DNA of 64,000 bases. Source: Paraburkholderia ribeironis (GTDB lineage: Bacteria; Pseudomonadota; Gammaproteobacteria; Burkholderiales; Burkholderiaceae). The DNA lies in the NCBI RefSeq assembly GCF_900019265.1, contig NZ_CYGX02000027.1:62001-126000 (forward strand), given 5' to 3'. Positions 44,072 through 54,014 of the stretch are shown here, one piece after another. Each line of letters begins with the position of its first letter. Position 1 is the stretch's first letter. The notes under the pieces are model-generated. The model worked only from the letters and a program-made list of their open reading frames with translations. It searched no databases and was not told the origin of the DNA. The translations under genes and the position numbers were made by a program.

Positions 44072-47000
44072 TTATTCCGCCGGCCCTGGCGCGAGCACTT
44101 CGCGGCTGCCGTTGATGCTCATCGCCGACACGAGTCCCGCCGTTTCCATCTGCTCGACGAGGCGCGCCGCGCGGTTATAGCCGATGCGCAACTGCCGCTG
44201 CACCGACGAGATCGACGCGCGCCGCGTGCGCACCACGAAGGCGACGGCTTCGTCGTAGAGCGGATCGGCTTCCGCATCCGGCGCTTCGCCGAACAGGTCC
44301 TGCGCCGCGCCGCCGTCGGTGGCCGGGCCGTCCAGAATGCCTTCCTCGTATTGCGGCTCGCCGAACTGCTTCAGATACTCGACGATCGCATGCACTTCCT
44401 CGTCGGCGACGAACGCGCCGTGCACCCGCTGCGGGTAGCCCGTGCCCGGCGGCAGGAACAGCATGTCGCCCTGGCCGAGCAGCGACTCGGCGCCCATCTG
44501 ATCGAGGATCGTGCGCGAATCGATCTTCGACGACACCTGGAACGCGACGCGGGTCGGAATGTTCGCCTTGATGAGGCCGGTGATCACATCAACGGACGGC
44601 CGCTGCGTCGCGAGGATCAGATGGATGCCCGCGGCGCGCGCCTTCTGCGCGAGCCGCGCGATCAGCTCTTCGATCTTCTTGCCCGCGACCATCATCAGGT
44701 CGGCCAGCTCGTCGATCACGACCACGATCAGCGGCAGCGGCGCGAGCGGCTCGGGCGCTTCGGGCGTCAGCGAGAACGGGTTGCCGAGCTTCTTGCCCTT
44801 CGCTTCGGTGTCGCGGATTTTCTGGTTGAAGCCGGCGAGGTTGCGCACGCCGACCGCCGACATCAGGCGGTAGCGCTTTTCCATTTCGCCGACACACCAG
44901 TTCAGCGCGTTGGCCGCGAGCTTCATGTCGGTGACGACCGGCGCGAGCAGATGCGGAATCCCTTCGTACACCGAAAGCTCGAGCATCTTCGGGTCGATCA
45001 TGATGAGGCGCACTTCTTCGGGCGTTGCCTTGAAGAGCAGTGAGCAGATCATCGCGTTGATCGCGACCGACTTGCCCGACCCGGTCGTGCCCGCGACCAG
45101 CATGTGCGGCGCCTTCGCCAGATCGGCGACCACCGGGTGGCCGGTGATGTCCTTGCCCATCGCCAGCGTCAGTTGCGAAGACGAGTTCTGGTAGACGCTC
45201 GCTTCGAGGATTTCGGACAAGCGGATCGTCTGCCGCCTGGCGTTCGGCAATTCGAGGCCCATGCAGGTCTTGCCGGGAATCGTTTCAACTACGCGGATCG
45301 ACGTGAGACCGAGGCCGCGCGACAGGTCCTTCATCAGCCCGACGATCTGACTGCCGCGCACGCCGAGGGCAGGCTCGACTTCGAAGCGCGTGATGACCGG
45401 ACCAGCCGACGCGCCGACCACGGTGACGGGCACCTTGAATTCCTGCAGACGCTGCTCGATCAGCAGGCCGGTTTCGATGAGCTTTTCCTCGGAGACCGGT
45501 TCGACGTCCGTGTCCGCACGCGCGAGCAGATCAAGCGTCGGCAATTCGACCATCGACGCTGCGGGCGCATGGAATTCGAAGCCATTGGCCGGGGCGTGGC
45601 CGCGCAGCGGAGGACGTTGGACGGCGGGCTGCGCAAGCGGCTCGTCGGCGGGCTGGGTGGGCTGGGTGGGCGATGCGACGCTGGCGGGGAGGGCTGGTGT
45701 GGCCGGTGAGGTCGGCACGGGCGATGTGGCCGGTGTCACGAGTGTTGTTGATGCGATGGACGCCTCGCTGGCGTATTCGTCGGCGGGCTGACTGGCGATT
45801 GCATTGGCGGGTGCTTCGACGCCGATGCCTTGTTCGACGCGGGCGACCGGTGACGACGGCGCGGCCTGAACCGCGAAACCCGGGAGGTGAGCTACGTTCG
45901 ATGCGTTCGATGCGTTTGATGCGTTTGATGCGTTTGATGCGTTTGATACGTCCGATACGCTCGATGCGTCCGATACGCTCGATGCATTTGATGCATTTGA
46001 TGCATTTGATGCATTTGATGCATTTGATGCATTTGATGCGTCTGATGCTCGCGGCGCGATGCTTTGCGGCGTCGCGGCGGCGCCGAGTTTGGCTTCCCAA
46101 GGCACGAGCGGCTTGTCGATGACGACTTCTGCTATTGGTGGGGTAGGCCGCAGCGTCGGAGCGGTGAAGACCGGTGGCTCAATGACCGCCGCGACTTCTT
46201 CGCGGTGCGCAGGCGCGGCCGCATTCGCGGGCACAACGAGCGTCGTCGCGTTGACATGTGAAGACTTCTCCACCGGCTCATGGACAGGTCGCGCGAACTC
46301 GGCGCTCGAGTGCGCAAGGCTGTCGATCTGGGCCGCCGATTGTGCCGGGCTATCCTCGAATTCTTGCTCGTCCGCTTGGTCGTGCGCTTGGTCGTCCGCT
46401 TGCTCGTGCGCTTGGTCGTCCGCTTGCTCGTCCGGTTGGTCGTCGGTTGATTGCAATTGGGCCGCGAAGACCTGGAACGTCGTGGGAGTGGCGATCGGCG
46501 CTATGCGATGCGGTGCAGACGCGGCAGGTGCCGGCGCAGCGGCAGCCGATGAAGGCTCAGCAGGCGCGGATGCGACGGATGCAGTGTCAGCCAGTGCAGA
46601 ACCTGCATCCACCGATCCGTCACGCACAAATGCAGCGGGTACAACCGCAGCGGGTACGGCCGTAACAGCTATCGCTGCAGCCTCACCCTCAGCCAGAGTT
46701 GCCATTGCCGGTGCCATCGACGCAGGCGCAGGCGTCAACGGCGCATGAATGATCGGCGGTTCGATCGGCCATTGCACGACGGGCTCGCTGCCGGCATCAA
46801 CCGGCGGCGCGTCGAGTACGTCAACGTCGCCGACCCGCGTCGGTTCCATCGGCACAGTGTCGACCGCCGGCTGCGCAAACGACTCCGCCGACGGACTCTC
46901 GACGACCTCCCGCAATGGCTCATGTGCGCCCGCCAACGCAGCCGCCTCGACCTCGCCGACCTGCCGCGCATCGACGCCAGATTGCTCGAACCCGACCGAT

Positions 47001-48439
47001 GGCGCGGCATGCGTCGCTGCCGCGACTTTCGCGCCGTCCGTGCCGGTGCTGCGCGCGAGGCTCACACCGGCCAGATCGGTCCAGCGCGCGGCGTTTTCCG
47101 CGATGCTGCGAAGCGTTTCCTGGACGCTGGCGGGCGGCGCGACTTTCGGCACGGCCGGCATCGGCCGCGTGTAGGCTGGTGCCGGGCGACGCGCGTCTGA
47201 CCACGGCGTCTCGCCGTTCCCGAGCGGAGCGGCCGGGGGCAGGGGGCGGGGCGCCGCGACCTGGTTGACGGGAGCCGCAGCGCCTGCTGGTTGCTGCATC
47301 GTCGGCGCACGGCTCGCGCGTGCCACGGCAGCAGCGGTCACCCCCGCCGCCGTCACCGCCATACCCGCGCCGGCACCCGGCGATCCCGCGGGCCGTTGCT
47401 CGCCGGCCGACCGGCGGCCGACCCGCGACGCGGCATCGCGAGCCACAGCACCCACTGCAGCCGGTGCGCGAGTGCTTGCCGCGGAGCCCACTGCGGAACC
47501 CGCCGCGGAACCCACTGCGGAGCCCGCCGCGGAACCCACTGCGGAGCCCGCCGCGGAACCCGCCGCGGAACCCACCGCGGAACCCGCCGCGGAACCCACC
47601 GCAGAGCTCGCCTGCGATCCTACCGCAGAGCCCCCCGCCGATGTCCCCGTGCGCGGTGCCGTCCCACGCAACCACCCAGCCGGCGCAACCGGCTCGGTCG
47701 GTGTGAAGGCCGACCGGTCCGCATTCAGCCCGTGGGTTTGCATCGACGCCTGGCGCGGTGGTATCGCTGCGCCCGTACGCAGCACTGGCTCGATCTGCGC
47801 CGGCTGGCGGCGCGGTGTTGCCGCGCCGGTGCGCCAGCTCGAGCGCGCGCCGTGCGCTGCCGCGTCCTTGGCCGCCGCCACGCCAGCCGCGCCAGCAGCA
47901 GCCGCGCCGCGCCCATTCGCCGGCGGCCGCCAAACCGTCGGACGCGCATAGCGGCCATTGCTTTTGGGCGCCATCGTGTTGGTGGTCGACGCAATGCGCG
48001 GCGGCAAGCTGTCATCGACGCTGCGATGGCGGCGCGCTTGCTCGTCGCGTTTGGCCAAACCGCGCGACAGCCCGAGACCGAACGCACCGTCCGCCCACGC
48101 GACGAACTCGCGCCAGCGGAAGTCGAGCAGCCAAGGCAGGCTGATCGCGAGCAGCGCGAGCGCCGCGAGTGGCGTGCCGATATGGCCGAACAGATGACCG
48201 AAGCCAGCGGCCAGTGCATGGCCCAGACCATTGACCCCCACCACGCCGGGCAGCGACGCCTCCAGCGTGCAGCTCGCCACCATGACGCAGACGAAGCCCA
48301 GCCAAAGGCGGATCGTGCCAGGCCCGCGCAAGCCTGCGCCGCCCGGCAGCACCGACTTCACGAGGCGCCACAACAGAGGAATGAACCAGATGGCTGACCC
48401 GCCGAACCAGCCGAAGACTACCGTGTGCATACTAGACAT
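44072..48439 (-). CDS. ftsK: DNA translocase FtsK with very long repetitive linker
   Basis: The 1455-residue protein has an N-terminal membrane part (helices at about 10-30, 43-60 and 88-106), a linker of about 850 residues, and a C-terminal motor of about 480 residues. The motor has Walker A TTGSGKS near residue 1120, Walker [10 protein letters not shown] near 1250, and the gamma winged helix [23 protein letters not shown] (about 1405-1430) that reads KOPS sites. The linker holds three micro-repeat arrays: GSAA/GSAV, DxQA and NAS. E. coli FtsK has four N-terminal helices; the first appears missing. An in-frame TTG at 48463 adds eight residues. I chose the ATG at 48439; neither has a ribosome site. 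This is probably one of two FtsK paralogues. Confidence 0.9.
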   Translation of the reverse strand: MSSMHTVVFGWFGGSAIWFIPLLWRLVKSVLPGGAGLRGPGTIRLWLGFVCVMVASCTLEASLPGVVGVNGLGHALAAGFGHLFGHIGTPLAALALLAISLPWLLDFRWREFVAWADGAFGLGLSRGLAKRDEQARRHRSVDDSLPPRIASTTNTMAPKSNGRYARPTVWRPPANGRGAAAAGAAGVAAAKDAAAHGARSSWRTGAATPRRQPAQIEPVLRTGAAIPPRQASMQTHGLNADRSAFTPTEPVAPAGWLRGTAPRTGTSAGGSAVGSQASSAVGSAAGSAVGSAAGSAAGSAVGSAAGSAVGSAAGSAVGSAASTRAPAAVGAVARDAASRVGRRSAGEQRPAGSPGAGAGMAVTAAGVTAAAVARASRAPTMQQPAGAAAPVNQVAAPRPLPPAAPLGNGETPWSDARRPAPAYTRPMPAVPKVAPPASVQETLRSIAENAARWTDLAGVSLARSTGTDGAKVAAATHAAPSVGFEQSGVDARQVGEVEAAALAGAHEPLREVVESPSAESFAQPAVDTVPMEPTRVGDVDVLDAPPVDAGSEPVVQWPIEPPIIHAPLTPAPASMAPAMATLAEGEAAAIAVTAVPAAVVPAAFVRDGSVDAGSALADTASVASAPAEPSSAAAAPAPAASAPHRIAPIATPTTFQVFAAQLQSTDDQPDEQADDQAHEQADDQAHDQADEQEFEDSPAQSAAQIDSLAHSSAEFARPVHEPVEKSSHVNATTLVVPANAAAPAHREEVAAVIEPPVFTAPTLRPTPPIAEVVIDKPLVPWEAKLGAAATPQSIAPRASDASNASNASNASNASNASNASSVSDASSVSDVSNASNASNASNASNASNVAHLPGFAVQAAPSSPVARVEQGIGVEAPANAIASQPADEYASEASIASTTLVTPATSPVPTSPATPALPASVASPTQPTQPADEPLAQPAVQRPPLRGHAPANGFEFHAPAASMVELPTLDLLARADTDVEPVSEEKLIETGLLIEQRLQEFKVPVTVVGASAGPVITRFEVEPALGVRGSQIVGLMKDLSRGLGLTSIRVVETIPGKTCMGLELPNARRQTIRLSEILEASVYQNSSSQLTLAMGKDITGHPVVADLAKAPHMLVAGTTGSGKSVAINAMICSLLFKATPEEVRLIMIDPKMLELSVYEGIPHLLAPVVTDMKLAANALNWCVGEMEKRYRLMSAVGVRNLAGFNQKIRDTEAKGKKLGNPFSLTPEAPEPLAPLPLIVVVIDELADLMMVAGKKIEELIARLAQKARAAGIHLILATQRPSVDVITGLIKANIPTRVAFQVSSKIDSRTILDQMGAESLLGQGDMLFLPPGTGYPQRVHGAFVADEEVHAIVEYLKQFGEPQYEEGILDGPATDGGAAQDLFGEAPDAEADPLYDEAVAFVVRTRRASISSVQRQLRIGYNRAARLVEQMETAGLVSAMSINGSREVLAPGPAE
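45896..46047 (-). repeat. 9-bp tandem array coding Asn-Ala-Ser repeats in ftsK
   Basis: The plus strand reads mainly GCGTTTGAT repeated, then GCATTTGAT repeated six times. On the coding strand this encodes NAS units (with SVSD interruptions) at about residues 797-848. Two sub-arrays use different codons, which suggests separate recent expansions. Confidence 0.9.
46360..46450 (-). repeat. 12-bp array coding Asp/Glu-Gln-Ala repeats in ftsK
   Basis: Repeats of 12 bp such as TTGGTCGTCCGC and TTGCTCGTGCGC encode [16 protein letters not shown] acidic units in the linker at about residues 663-693. Confidence 0.85.
47478..47612 (-). repeat. 12-bp array coding GSAA/GSAV repeats in ftsK
   Basis: About eleven 12-base units of the type GCGGAACCCRCY encode alternating GSAA and GSAV in the linker at about residues 276-320. 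They give a flexible, glycine/alanine-rich segment. Confidence 0.88.
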
Positions 48440-48771
48440 CAACGAATGATGGACGCGCGACAACGCAATCCGTCGAGTTTAAACCGGCGAAGCCCGGGGC
48501 TTCGAAGGCTGACGCAAGTATGCTTGCGTCAGATGGAAAAGCAGACCGGCGCGCGGCCCGCGATGAGTAAAAGACAGTGGCTGCCGTGACGGTCCGCGCA
48601 CCGCGAGCCGACTGGTGCGACCTCGCCGACCGGTCGCATCGTTGCGAGCATGGCCGCGCCGGCATCGACGATGCGCCGGCCGGTTCGCCATCCGGCACAT
48701 CACCTGGCACATCACCCACGCGCGTCAGCACCACGCTGATTCGGCAACCCGCCGATCGGTTCGCGGGCCGC
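48440..48771. other. Intergenic region META / ftsK
   Basis: This gap downstream of the META gene (minus strand) contains a 9-bp perfect hairpin TGACGCAAG-TATG-CTTGCGTCA (48510-48531), a GC-rich GAAGCCC-palindrome at 48489-48504, and two 12-bp direct repeats GGCACATCACC(T/C) (48694-48717). It should also carry the ftsK promoter, which I could not define. Confidence 0.55.
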
Positions 48772-49311
48772 TCACTTCGTGCTGCGCTCGAAGGTGAGCG
48801 TGTCGCCGTTATCGAGCAGCAGTTGCATCTGTTGCGGTGCGCGCATCTGCACGCCGGTGCGGTCGATGCGCGTCAGCGCGTCGAGAAACGCGCCTTCGAT
48901 CTTGCCGCCCGGCGACGCGCACGCCATGCGCGTGCCGGCCAGCGGCCCGAAGCTCAGCTTGCCCTCCTTCAGCGCGTACGAACCCATGAAGCGGTTGCAG
49001 CCGGAAAAGCCGCTGGCGTGGCGCTGGCCGGTTTGCGTGGAAAGGGTGAGCGTGATCGGCTCGCCCTGGTCCGCGGAAGGTATCGCACGCGCGGTGCCGT
49101 CGGCCAGTTTCCACGAGCTCAGCACCCAACTGGTGTCGTCGAGCAGCTGCGCGGCGGCGGGGTTGAACGGATCGGGCGGCGCGGCTTGCGCGTCCGGATG
49201 TTTCGGCATCGCACAGGCGCTCAGCAGCGCGGCGACGCTCCACGCGACGATGGCTGCGCGAGCGCGTGGGGTGAAACGCGCAACACGTCGCGCGGAGGAG
49301 CTTTGGAGCAT
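48772..49311 (-). CDS. META domain lipoprotein (HslJ-like)
   Basis: The 179-residue protein starts MLQSSSARR and has a lipobox LLSAC near residue 33, so it is a lipoprotein. The META domain follows: [32 protein letters not shown] near 105-135, the family signature with the paired cysteines. HslJ-like META proteins are linked to heat or antibiotic stress in the envelope; the role here is unknown. GAGGA lies 7 bases before the ATG at 49311; the longer frame is unsupported. It diverges from purT. Confidence 0.9.
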   Translation of the reverse strand: MLQSSSARRVARFTPRARAAIVAWSVAALLSACAMPKHPDAQAAPPDPFNPAAAQLLDDTSWVLSSWKLADGTARAIPSADQGEPITLTLSTQTGQRHASGFSGCNRFMGSYALKEGKLSFGPLAGTRMACASPGGKIEGAFLDALTRIDRTGVQMRAPQQMQLLLDNGDTLTFERSTK

Positions 49312-49589
49312 GGCGTCGTTCCTCTTCAAACTGGCGAAGGCGTAAGGGTAACGCACTAAGCTTGCCGCACGCGAGCGCAACGGCGCGCGGATGCTTCGGT
49401 GAGTCGCGGCGGCACGCATGTGCGCTGCCGTTGCCCCCGCTTGCGTCCTTCATGCCCTTCACGCCCCTCGCGCACGAACCGGGAGATCGAAATGTGGCCG
49501 CCGCGAGCAACGCGCGGCGAAGGGCCCGCATGTTAACATCGTGGCCTGACCAATCCCACCCTCATCCCCGACTTTTATCTGGAGACCTC

Positions 49590-50804
49590 ATGCAGATCGG
49601 CCAACGGATCGGCACGCCGCTTTCTGAATCAGCTACGCGCGTCATGCTGCTCGGCGCCGGCGAACTCGGCAAGGAAGTGATCATCGCGCTGCAACGTCTG
49701 GGCGTCGAAGTGATCGCCGTCGACCGTTATCCGAACGCACCGGGCCACCAGGTCGCGCATCGCGCGCACGTGATCGACATGACCGACCGCGCCGCGCTGC
49801 GCGCGCTGGTCGAACAGGAGCGCCCGCATCTGATCGTCCCCGAGATCGAGGCGATCGCCACCGACGCGCTTGCGGCGATCGAAACCGACGCTCTCGCCGA
49901 AGTGATCCCGACCGCGCGCGCCACGCAGCTGACGATGAATCGTGAGGGCATCCGCCGTCTCGCCGCGGAAGAGCTCGGCTTGCCGACCTCGCCGTACGCG
50001 TTCGCCGATTCGCTCGACGAGCTGCGCGCCGGCATCGCCAAGGTCGGCTATCCGTGCGTGGTGAAGCCGGTGATGTCGTCGTCGGGCAAGGGGCAGTCGG
50101 TGCTCAGGAGCGAGGCCGACGCCGAACCGGCGTGGCAGTACGCGCTGGCGGGCGGGCGTGTGAATCACGGCCGTGTGATCGTCGAAGGCTTTATCGACTT
50201 CGAATACGAGATCACGCAGTTGACGGTGCGCGCCATCGACCCGGCAAGCGGCGCGGTCAGCACGTACTTCTGCGACCCGATCGGCCACCTGCAGGTGGCG
50301 GGCGACTATGTCGAATCGTGGCAGCCGCAGCCGATGAGCCCGCTCGCGCTGGAGCGCTCGCGCGACGTGGCACACCAGGTGACGGCGGCGCTCGGCGGCC
50401 GCGGCCTGTTCGGCGTGGAGCTTTTCGTGCGCGGCGATGACGTGTGGTTCTCGGAAGTGAGCCCACGTCCGCACGACACGGGGCTCGTCACGCTGTGCTC
50501 GCAACGCTTCTCGGAATTCGAATTGCATGCGCGTGCGATCCTCGGCTTGCCGGTGGATACGTCGCTGCGGGCGCCGGGCGCGTCGGCGGTGATCTACGGC
50601 GGCCGGGACGAGGCCGGCATTGCGTTCGAAGGCGTCGCGGCGGCGTTGGCGGTGCCCAATGCGGATCTGCGCCTGTTCGGCAAGCCGGAGAGTTTCGTCA
50701 AGCGCCGCATGGGTGTGGCGCTGGCTACCGGTGCGAACCTCGACGAAGCGCGCTCGCGCGCAAAGCAGGCAGCGGCGGCGGTGCGGCCGGTGTCGGGCAG
50801 ATAG
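49590..50804 (+). CDS. purT: Formate-dependent phosphoribosylglycinamide formyltransferase (PurT)
   Basis: The 404-residue ATP-grasp ligase makes formyl-GAR from GAR, formate and ATP in purine synthesis. It has an N-terminal nucleotide-fold [19 protein letters not shown] (19-37), a metal/substrate segment [11 protein letters not shown], the ATP-grasp loop [12 protein letters not shown] near 152, and ending motifs [14 protein letters not shown] near 290. GGAG before the ATG at 49590 decides the start. An 11-bp repeat array begins 12 bases after the stop. Confidence 0.96.
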   Translation: MQIGQRIGTPLSESATRVMLLGAGELGKEVIIALQRLGVEVIAVDRYPNAPGHQVAHRAHVIDMTDRAALRALVEQERPHLIVPEIEAIATDALAAIETDALAEVIPTARATQLTMNREGIRRLAAEELGLPTSPYAFADSLDELRAGIAKVGYPCVVKPVMSSSGKGQSVLRSEADAEPAWQYALAGGRVNHGRVIVEGFIDFEYEITQLTVRAIDPASGAVSTYFCDPIGHLQVAGDYVESWQPQPMSPLALERSRDVAHQVTAALGGRGLFGVELFVRGDDVWFSEVSPRPHDTGLVTLCSQRFSEFELHARAILGLPVDTSLRAPGASAVIYGGRDEAGIAFEGVAAALAVPNADLRLFGKPESFVKRRMGVALATGANLDEARSRAKQAAAAVRPVSGR

Positions 50805-50816
50805 AGGCAAGGCAAA

Positions 50817-50914
50817 GGGCCAGGCACGGGCCAGGTAAAAGGTCAGGCACAGGCCAGGCACAGGCCAGGCACAGGCCACGGAAAAGCCGAGTAAAAGCCG
50901 AGTAAAAGCCGGGG
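50817..50914 (+). repeat. Degenerate 11-bp array after purT
   Basis: About nine units in continuous register drift from GGGCCAGGCAC through AGGCCAGGCAC (twice) and AGGCCACGGAA to AAGCCGAGTAA (twice); only one unit is 12 bases. Two perfect runs are three 11-bp copies at 50844-50876 and two copies plus a variant at 50882-50914. It starts 12 bases after the purT TAG. Confidence 0.82.
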
Positions 50915-51057
50915 TAAAGACGAAGCAGGCAACGGCGAGCGCCCGGACTCGCCGCCGCGGGCCGACCCACGACCCACCACCCGCGTGCTCGCCAGGCTGG
51001 CCGCCCGCGCAATCTGAATGATGGAAGCTCGTCGAGCTCATCGGAATAGAGGTAAGT

Positions 51058-51270
51058 ATGGCGCTTGAAGCGCGCCGGACCACGCGGCCCGGCATGATTG
51101 GCCGTCTCGGCGCACTCGGCGTGCTGTTCGCGCTGTGTGCCGTGATGTCGGGATGCGGCCTCGCGGCCGCGCCGTGCCGGGTTGCTTCGGCTGGTCTGAA
51201 GATCGTGCCGGTGGTCGGGCACGTCGCCGCCGCGCCAACCGATGCGTGCGCCGCGGCAATCGATCCCTGA
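51058..51270 (+). CDS. DUF6726 small lipoprotein
   Basis: The 70-residue protein has a lipobox VMSGCG near residue 33, so it is exported and lipidated, followed by LAAAPCRVASAGLKIVPVVGHVAAAPTDACAAAID, the DUF6726 signature with two further cysteines. AGAGGTAAG precedes the ATG at 51058; a shorter start at 51094 is possible. The function is unknown. Confidence 0.85.
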   Translation: MALEARRTTRPGMIGRLGALGVLFALCAVMSGCGLAAAPCRVASAGLKIVPVVGHVAAAPTDACAAAIDP

Positions 51271-51409
51271 TCGGCCGATCAGCGTGCCACGCGGCCGCGC
51301 CGTTTCACGTAGCGGTTGCATCGCGTCACGCAACATGAAGCGCCATACCGGCTGAGCCGGCCATGTTTCTCTGTCCGTGTCTGATACGCAACCACGATCG
51401 AGGCATCCA

Positions 51410-51778
51410 ATGAAGACATGGCTCGTTGCAACCATCACTGTGACGTTTCTCGCGGCGGCTGGCGGCAGTGCATCGGCCGCGCCATTGGAAATCTCGCAGA
51501 TAGATACCAAAAATCGCCAGACGCACAAATACACGTGCGCGACCGGCAAGATCCTCCAGGTCACCTACTGGAACGCCGCGAACGGCCAAAGTTTCGCGCT
51601 GGTGCCGGTGAAGGGCAAACAACTGCTGTTCGTCAATACGATCGCGGCGTCCGGTGTCAAATATCAGGCCGGCAACTACACGTGGTGGACCAAGGGTCCG
51701 CGCGCCAACCTGTACGACGCGACGAAAGGCGAAAACGCGCCACCGATACTGTCCGACTGCATCGCTGTCATTCGCTAG
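51410..51778 (+). CDS. MliC-like lysozyme-inhibitor family protein
   Basis: The 122-residue protein starts MKTWLVATITVTF with a signal peptide ending ASA near residue 23. The mature part YTCATGKILQVTYWNAANGQSFALVPVKG and the second-Cys segment SDCIAVIR form the eight-stranded MliC barrel with one disulfide. MliC proteins in the periplasm inhibit c-type lysozyme and so protect peptidoglycan. It sits between DUF6726 and the TPP enzyme, but no operon is certain. Confidence 0.85.
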   Translation: MKTWLVATITVTFLAAAGGSASAAPLEISQIDTKNRQTHKYTCATGKILQVTYWNAANGQSFALVPVKGKQLLFVNTIAASGVKYQAGNYTWWTKGPRANLYDATKGENAPPILSDCIAVIR

Positions 51779-52177
51779 TCCACTGAACCAGATGAATTGC
51801 ACTCGCCTATAGCGCAGCTGTCTTGCAGATTCAATGTGCAAATTCAGTGGTTCGATGGACCAGGCTCGCGGCGGCAGCCTGTGCTGTGGTGCCTCCGCTT
51901 GCCGCATTCGCCGGGTTCGTCCCGTCGCTCTTCGTTCCTAAGGACATCGGACACGTCCAGCCCGCGAGGCTTTTTCGGCACCCCTCAACCGCGTGGCATT
52001 GCCTTCGTGCGCGCACCGTTTCCGTTCGAGTAGTAAGCTGTCCGGCATGGCACTCGCCATACCGTCATGCCATGCGGCGCGCGGCCCGCGCGGCGCGTCG
52101 TCGTCTTTGCTCGTCCGTTTCCGGACTCTCACGGTTGGGCTCATGGCCCGTGTCCGTATCATCAAGCGAGACCCTCA
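51779..52177. other. 399-bp region upstream of the TPP enzyme
   Basis: No gene was recognised. An inverted repeat GCATGGCA ... TGCCATGC (52045-52052 and 52068-52075) lies about 100 bases before the ATG and could be an operator or leader hairpin. Confidence 0.45.
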
Positions 52178-53830
52178 ATGAAAGCATCGGACCTGTTCGT
52201 CAAGTCGCTGGAAGCCGAAGGTGTCGAGTACGTGTTCGGCATCCCCGGTGAAGAAAATCTCGATCTGCTCGAATCGCTGCGCCGCTCGAAAATTCGTCTG
52301 ATCCTCACGCGGCACGAGCAGGCGGCCGGCTTCATGGCCGCCACATATGGGCGTCTCACTGGCCGCACCGGCGTATGTCTGGCCACGCTCGGCCCCGGCG
52401 CAACCAACTTCGTGACCGCCGCGGCATATGCGCAGCTAGGCGGCATGCCGATGCTGATGGTCACCGGGCAAAAGCCGATCAAATCGAGCAAGCAGGGCCA
52501 TTTCCAGATCGTCGACGTGGTGCGGATGATGGAGCCGCTCACCAAGTACACGCGGCAAATCGTGTCGATCGCCAATATTCCGGCGGCGGTGCGCGAGGCG
52601 GTCCGGCAGGCCGAAGAGGAGCGGCCCGGCGCCACGCACCTCGAATTGCCCGAGGACGTCGCGCATGAAGAGGGCGACGGCAAGCCGATTCCGAAGAGCT
52701 ACAGCCGCCGTCCGGTCGCCGAGGAAAAAGCGGTGGCGCGCGCAGTAGAGGCGATCACCGGCGCCAGGCATCCGTTGCTGATGATCGGCGCGGGCGGCAA
52801 TCGCAAGACCACCACCAAAATGCTGCGCGAGTTCGTCGACCAGATCGGCATTCCGTTCTTCACGACCCAGATGGGCAAGGGCGTGATCGACGAATCGCAT
52901 CCGATGTGGCTCGGCAACGCGACGCTGTCCGACGGCGACTTCGTGCACCGCGCGATCGACCATGCGGACTGCATCATCAATGTCGGTCACGACGTGATCG
53001 AGAAACCGCCGTTCTTCATGCGCAGCGGCGACGCGAGCGAGAAGACGGTGATTCACGTCAATTTTCTCGGCGCGGAAGTCGACACGGTGTATTTCCCGCA
53101 GATCGAAGTGGTCGGCGATATCGCCAACGCGGTGTGGCAGTTGAAGGAACGTCTCAAGGCGCGCCAGGAGCATTGGGACTTCACCCGCTTCAAGGAGATC
53201 AAGGAGCATTTCGAGGCGCATCTGGTCAAGGGCCAGCACGACGACCGCTTTCCGATGTACCCGGTGCGGATCGTCAACGACGTCTACGAGACCACGCCGG
53301 CGGACGGCATCGTGTGTCTGGACAACGGCATGTACAAGATCTGGTTCGCCCGCTATTACCGCGCGCATGAACCGAATTCGCTGCTGCTCGACAACGCGCT
53401 GGCGTCGATGGGCGCGGGCCTGCCTTCGGCGATCGCCACCAGGATCGTGCACCCGGACCGCAAGGTGATCGCCGTGTGCGGCGACGGCGGCTTCATGATG
53501 AATTCGCAGGAGCTGGAAACGGCGGTGCGGCTGAAGCTGGACTTGGTGATCCTGATTTTGCGCGACGACGCGTTCGGCATGATCCGCTGGAAACAGGAGA
53601 ACATGAACTTCCCGGACTACGGCATGACGCTCGCCAATCCGGATTTCGTCGCCTACGCTCAGAGCTACGGCGCGAAGGGGCATCGGATCGAATCGGCGGC
53701 GGAGTTCGCGCCGTTGCTGCGTGAATGTTTCGTGACACCCGGCGTGCACGTGATCGACGTGCCGATCGACTATTCGGACAACGAGCGCGTGCTGAATCGC
53801 GAGATCAAGCGGCTGTCGGCGCAACTGTGA
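52178..53830 (+). CDS. Thiamine-diphosphate carboligase (acetolactate synthase-like, single subunit)
   Basis: The 550-residue enzyme has the three ALS-type domains: Pyr domain with catalytic Glu in RHEQAAGF near residue 47, a central domain, and a PP domain with GDGGFMMNSQELETAV near 430. At the metal loop the usual NN is RDD; such an Asp occurs in catabolic AlsS enzymes rather than biosynthetic IlvB. There is no regulatory small subunit. It forms a pair with an aldehyde dehydrogenase 184 bp downstream. Acetolactate or another acyloin may be the product; the substrate is unproven. The ribosome site is weak. Confidence 0.85.
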   Translation: MKASDLFVKSLEAEGVEYVFGIPGEENLDLLESLRRSKIRLILTRHEQAAGFMAATYGRLTGRTGVCLATLGPGATNFVTAAAYAQLGGMPMLMVTGQKPIKSSKQGHFQIVDVVRMMEPLTKYTRQIVSIANIPAAVREAVRQAEEERPGATHLELPEDVAHEEGDGKPIPKSYSRRPVAEEKAVARAVEAITGARHPLLMIGAGGNRKTTTKMLREFVDQIGIPFFTTQMGKGVIDESHPMWLGNATLSDGDFVHRAIDHADCIINVGHDVIEKPPFFMRSGDASEKTVIHVNFLGAEVDTVYFPQIEVVGDIANAVWQLKERLKARQEHWDFTRFKEIKEHFEAHLVKGQHDDRFPMYPVRIVNDVYETTPADGIVCLDNGMYKIWFARYYRAHEPNSLLLDNALASMGAGLPSAIATRIVHPDRKVIAVCGDGGFMMNSQELETAVRLKLDLVILILRDDAFGMIRWKQENMNFPDYGMTLANPDFVAYAQSYGAKGHRIESAAEFAPLLRECFVTPGVHVIDVPIDYSDNERVLNREIKRLSAQL

Positions 53831-53888
53831 GCGCCGTCTGAAGCGTATGCGGGCGGCGTTCGGGAATGAACGCGCACACGCCGGCGGG

Positions 53889-53943
53889 GTATGGCCGGGA
53901 TATGGCCGGGATATGGCCGGGATATGGCCGGGATTTGGCCGGT
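53889..53943 (+). repeat. 11-bp x5 tandem array between the TPP enzyme and ALDH
   Basis: Five 11-base units follow one another: GGTATGGCCGG, GATATGGCCGG three times and GATTTGGCCGG. The array starts 59 bases after the TGA of the TPP enzyme and 71 bases before the ALDH start. Confidence 0.9.
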
Positions 53944-54014
53944 TTATGGCTCTTGCTGGTTGCGCTGTCATGCCACGCTGCAACTGTCAGGCATCGGATC
54001 AAGGAGAACGCGTC

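Noticed and set aside
45896..47612. Possible CRISPR array
   Set aside because: The repeats are 9- and 12-bp codon-phased units inside ftsK without spacers and with no cas gene in the window.
52436..53983. Antisense ORF of 515 residues opposite the TPP enzyme
   Set aside because: A shadow that runs through the 11-bp repeat array; no ribosome site or motif.
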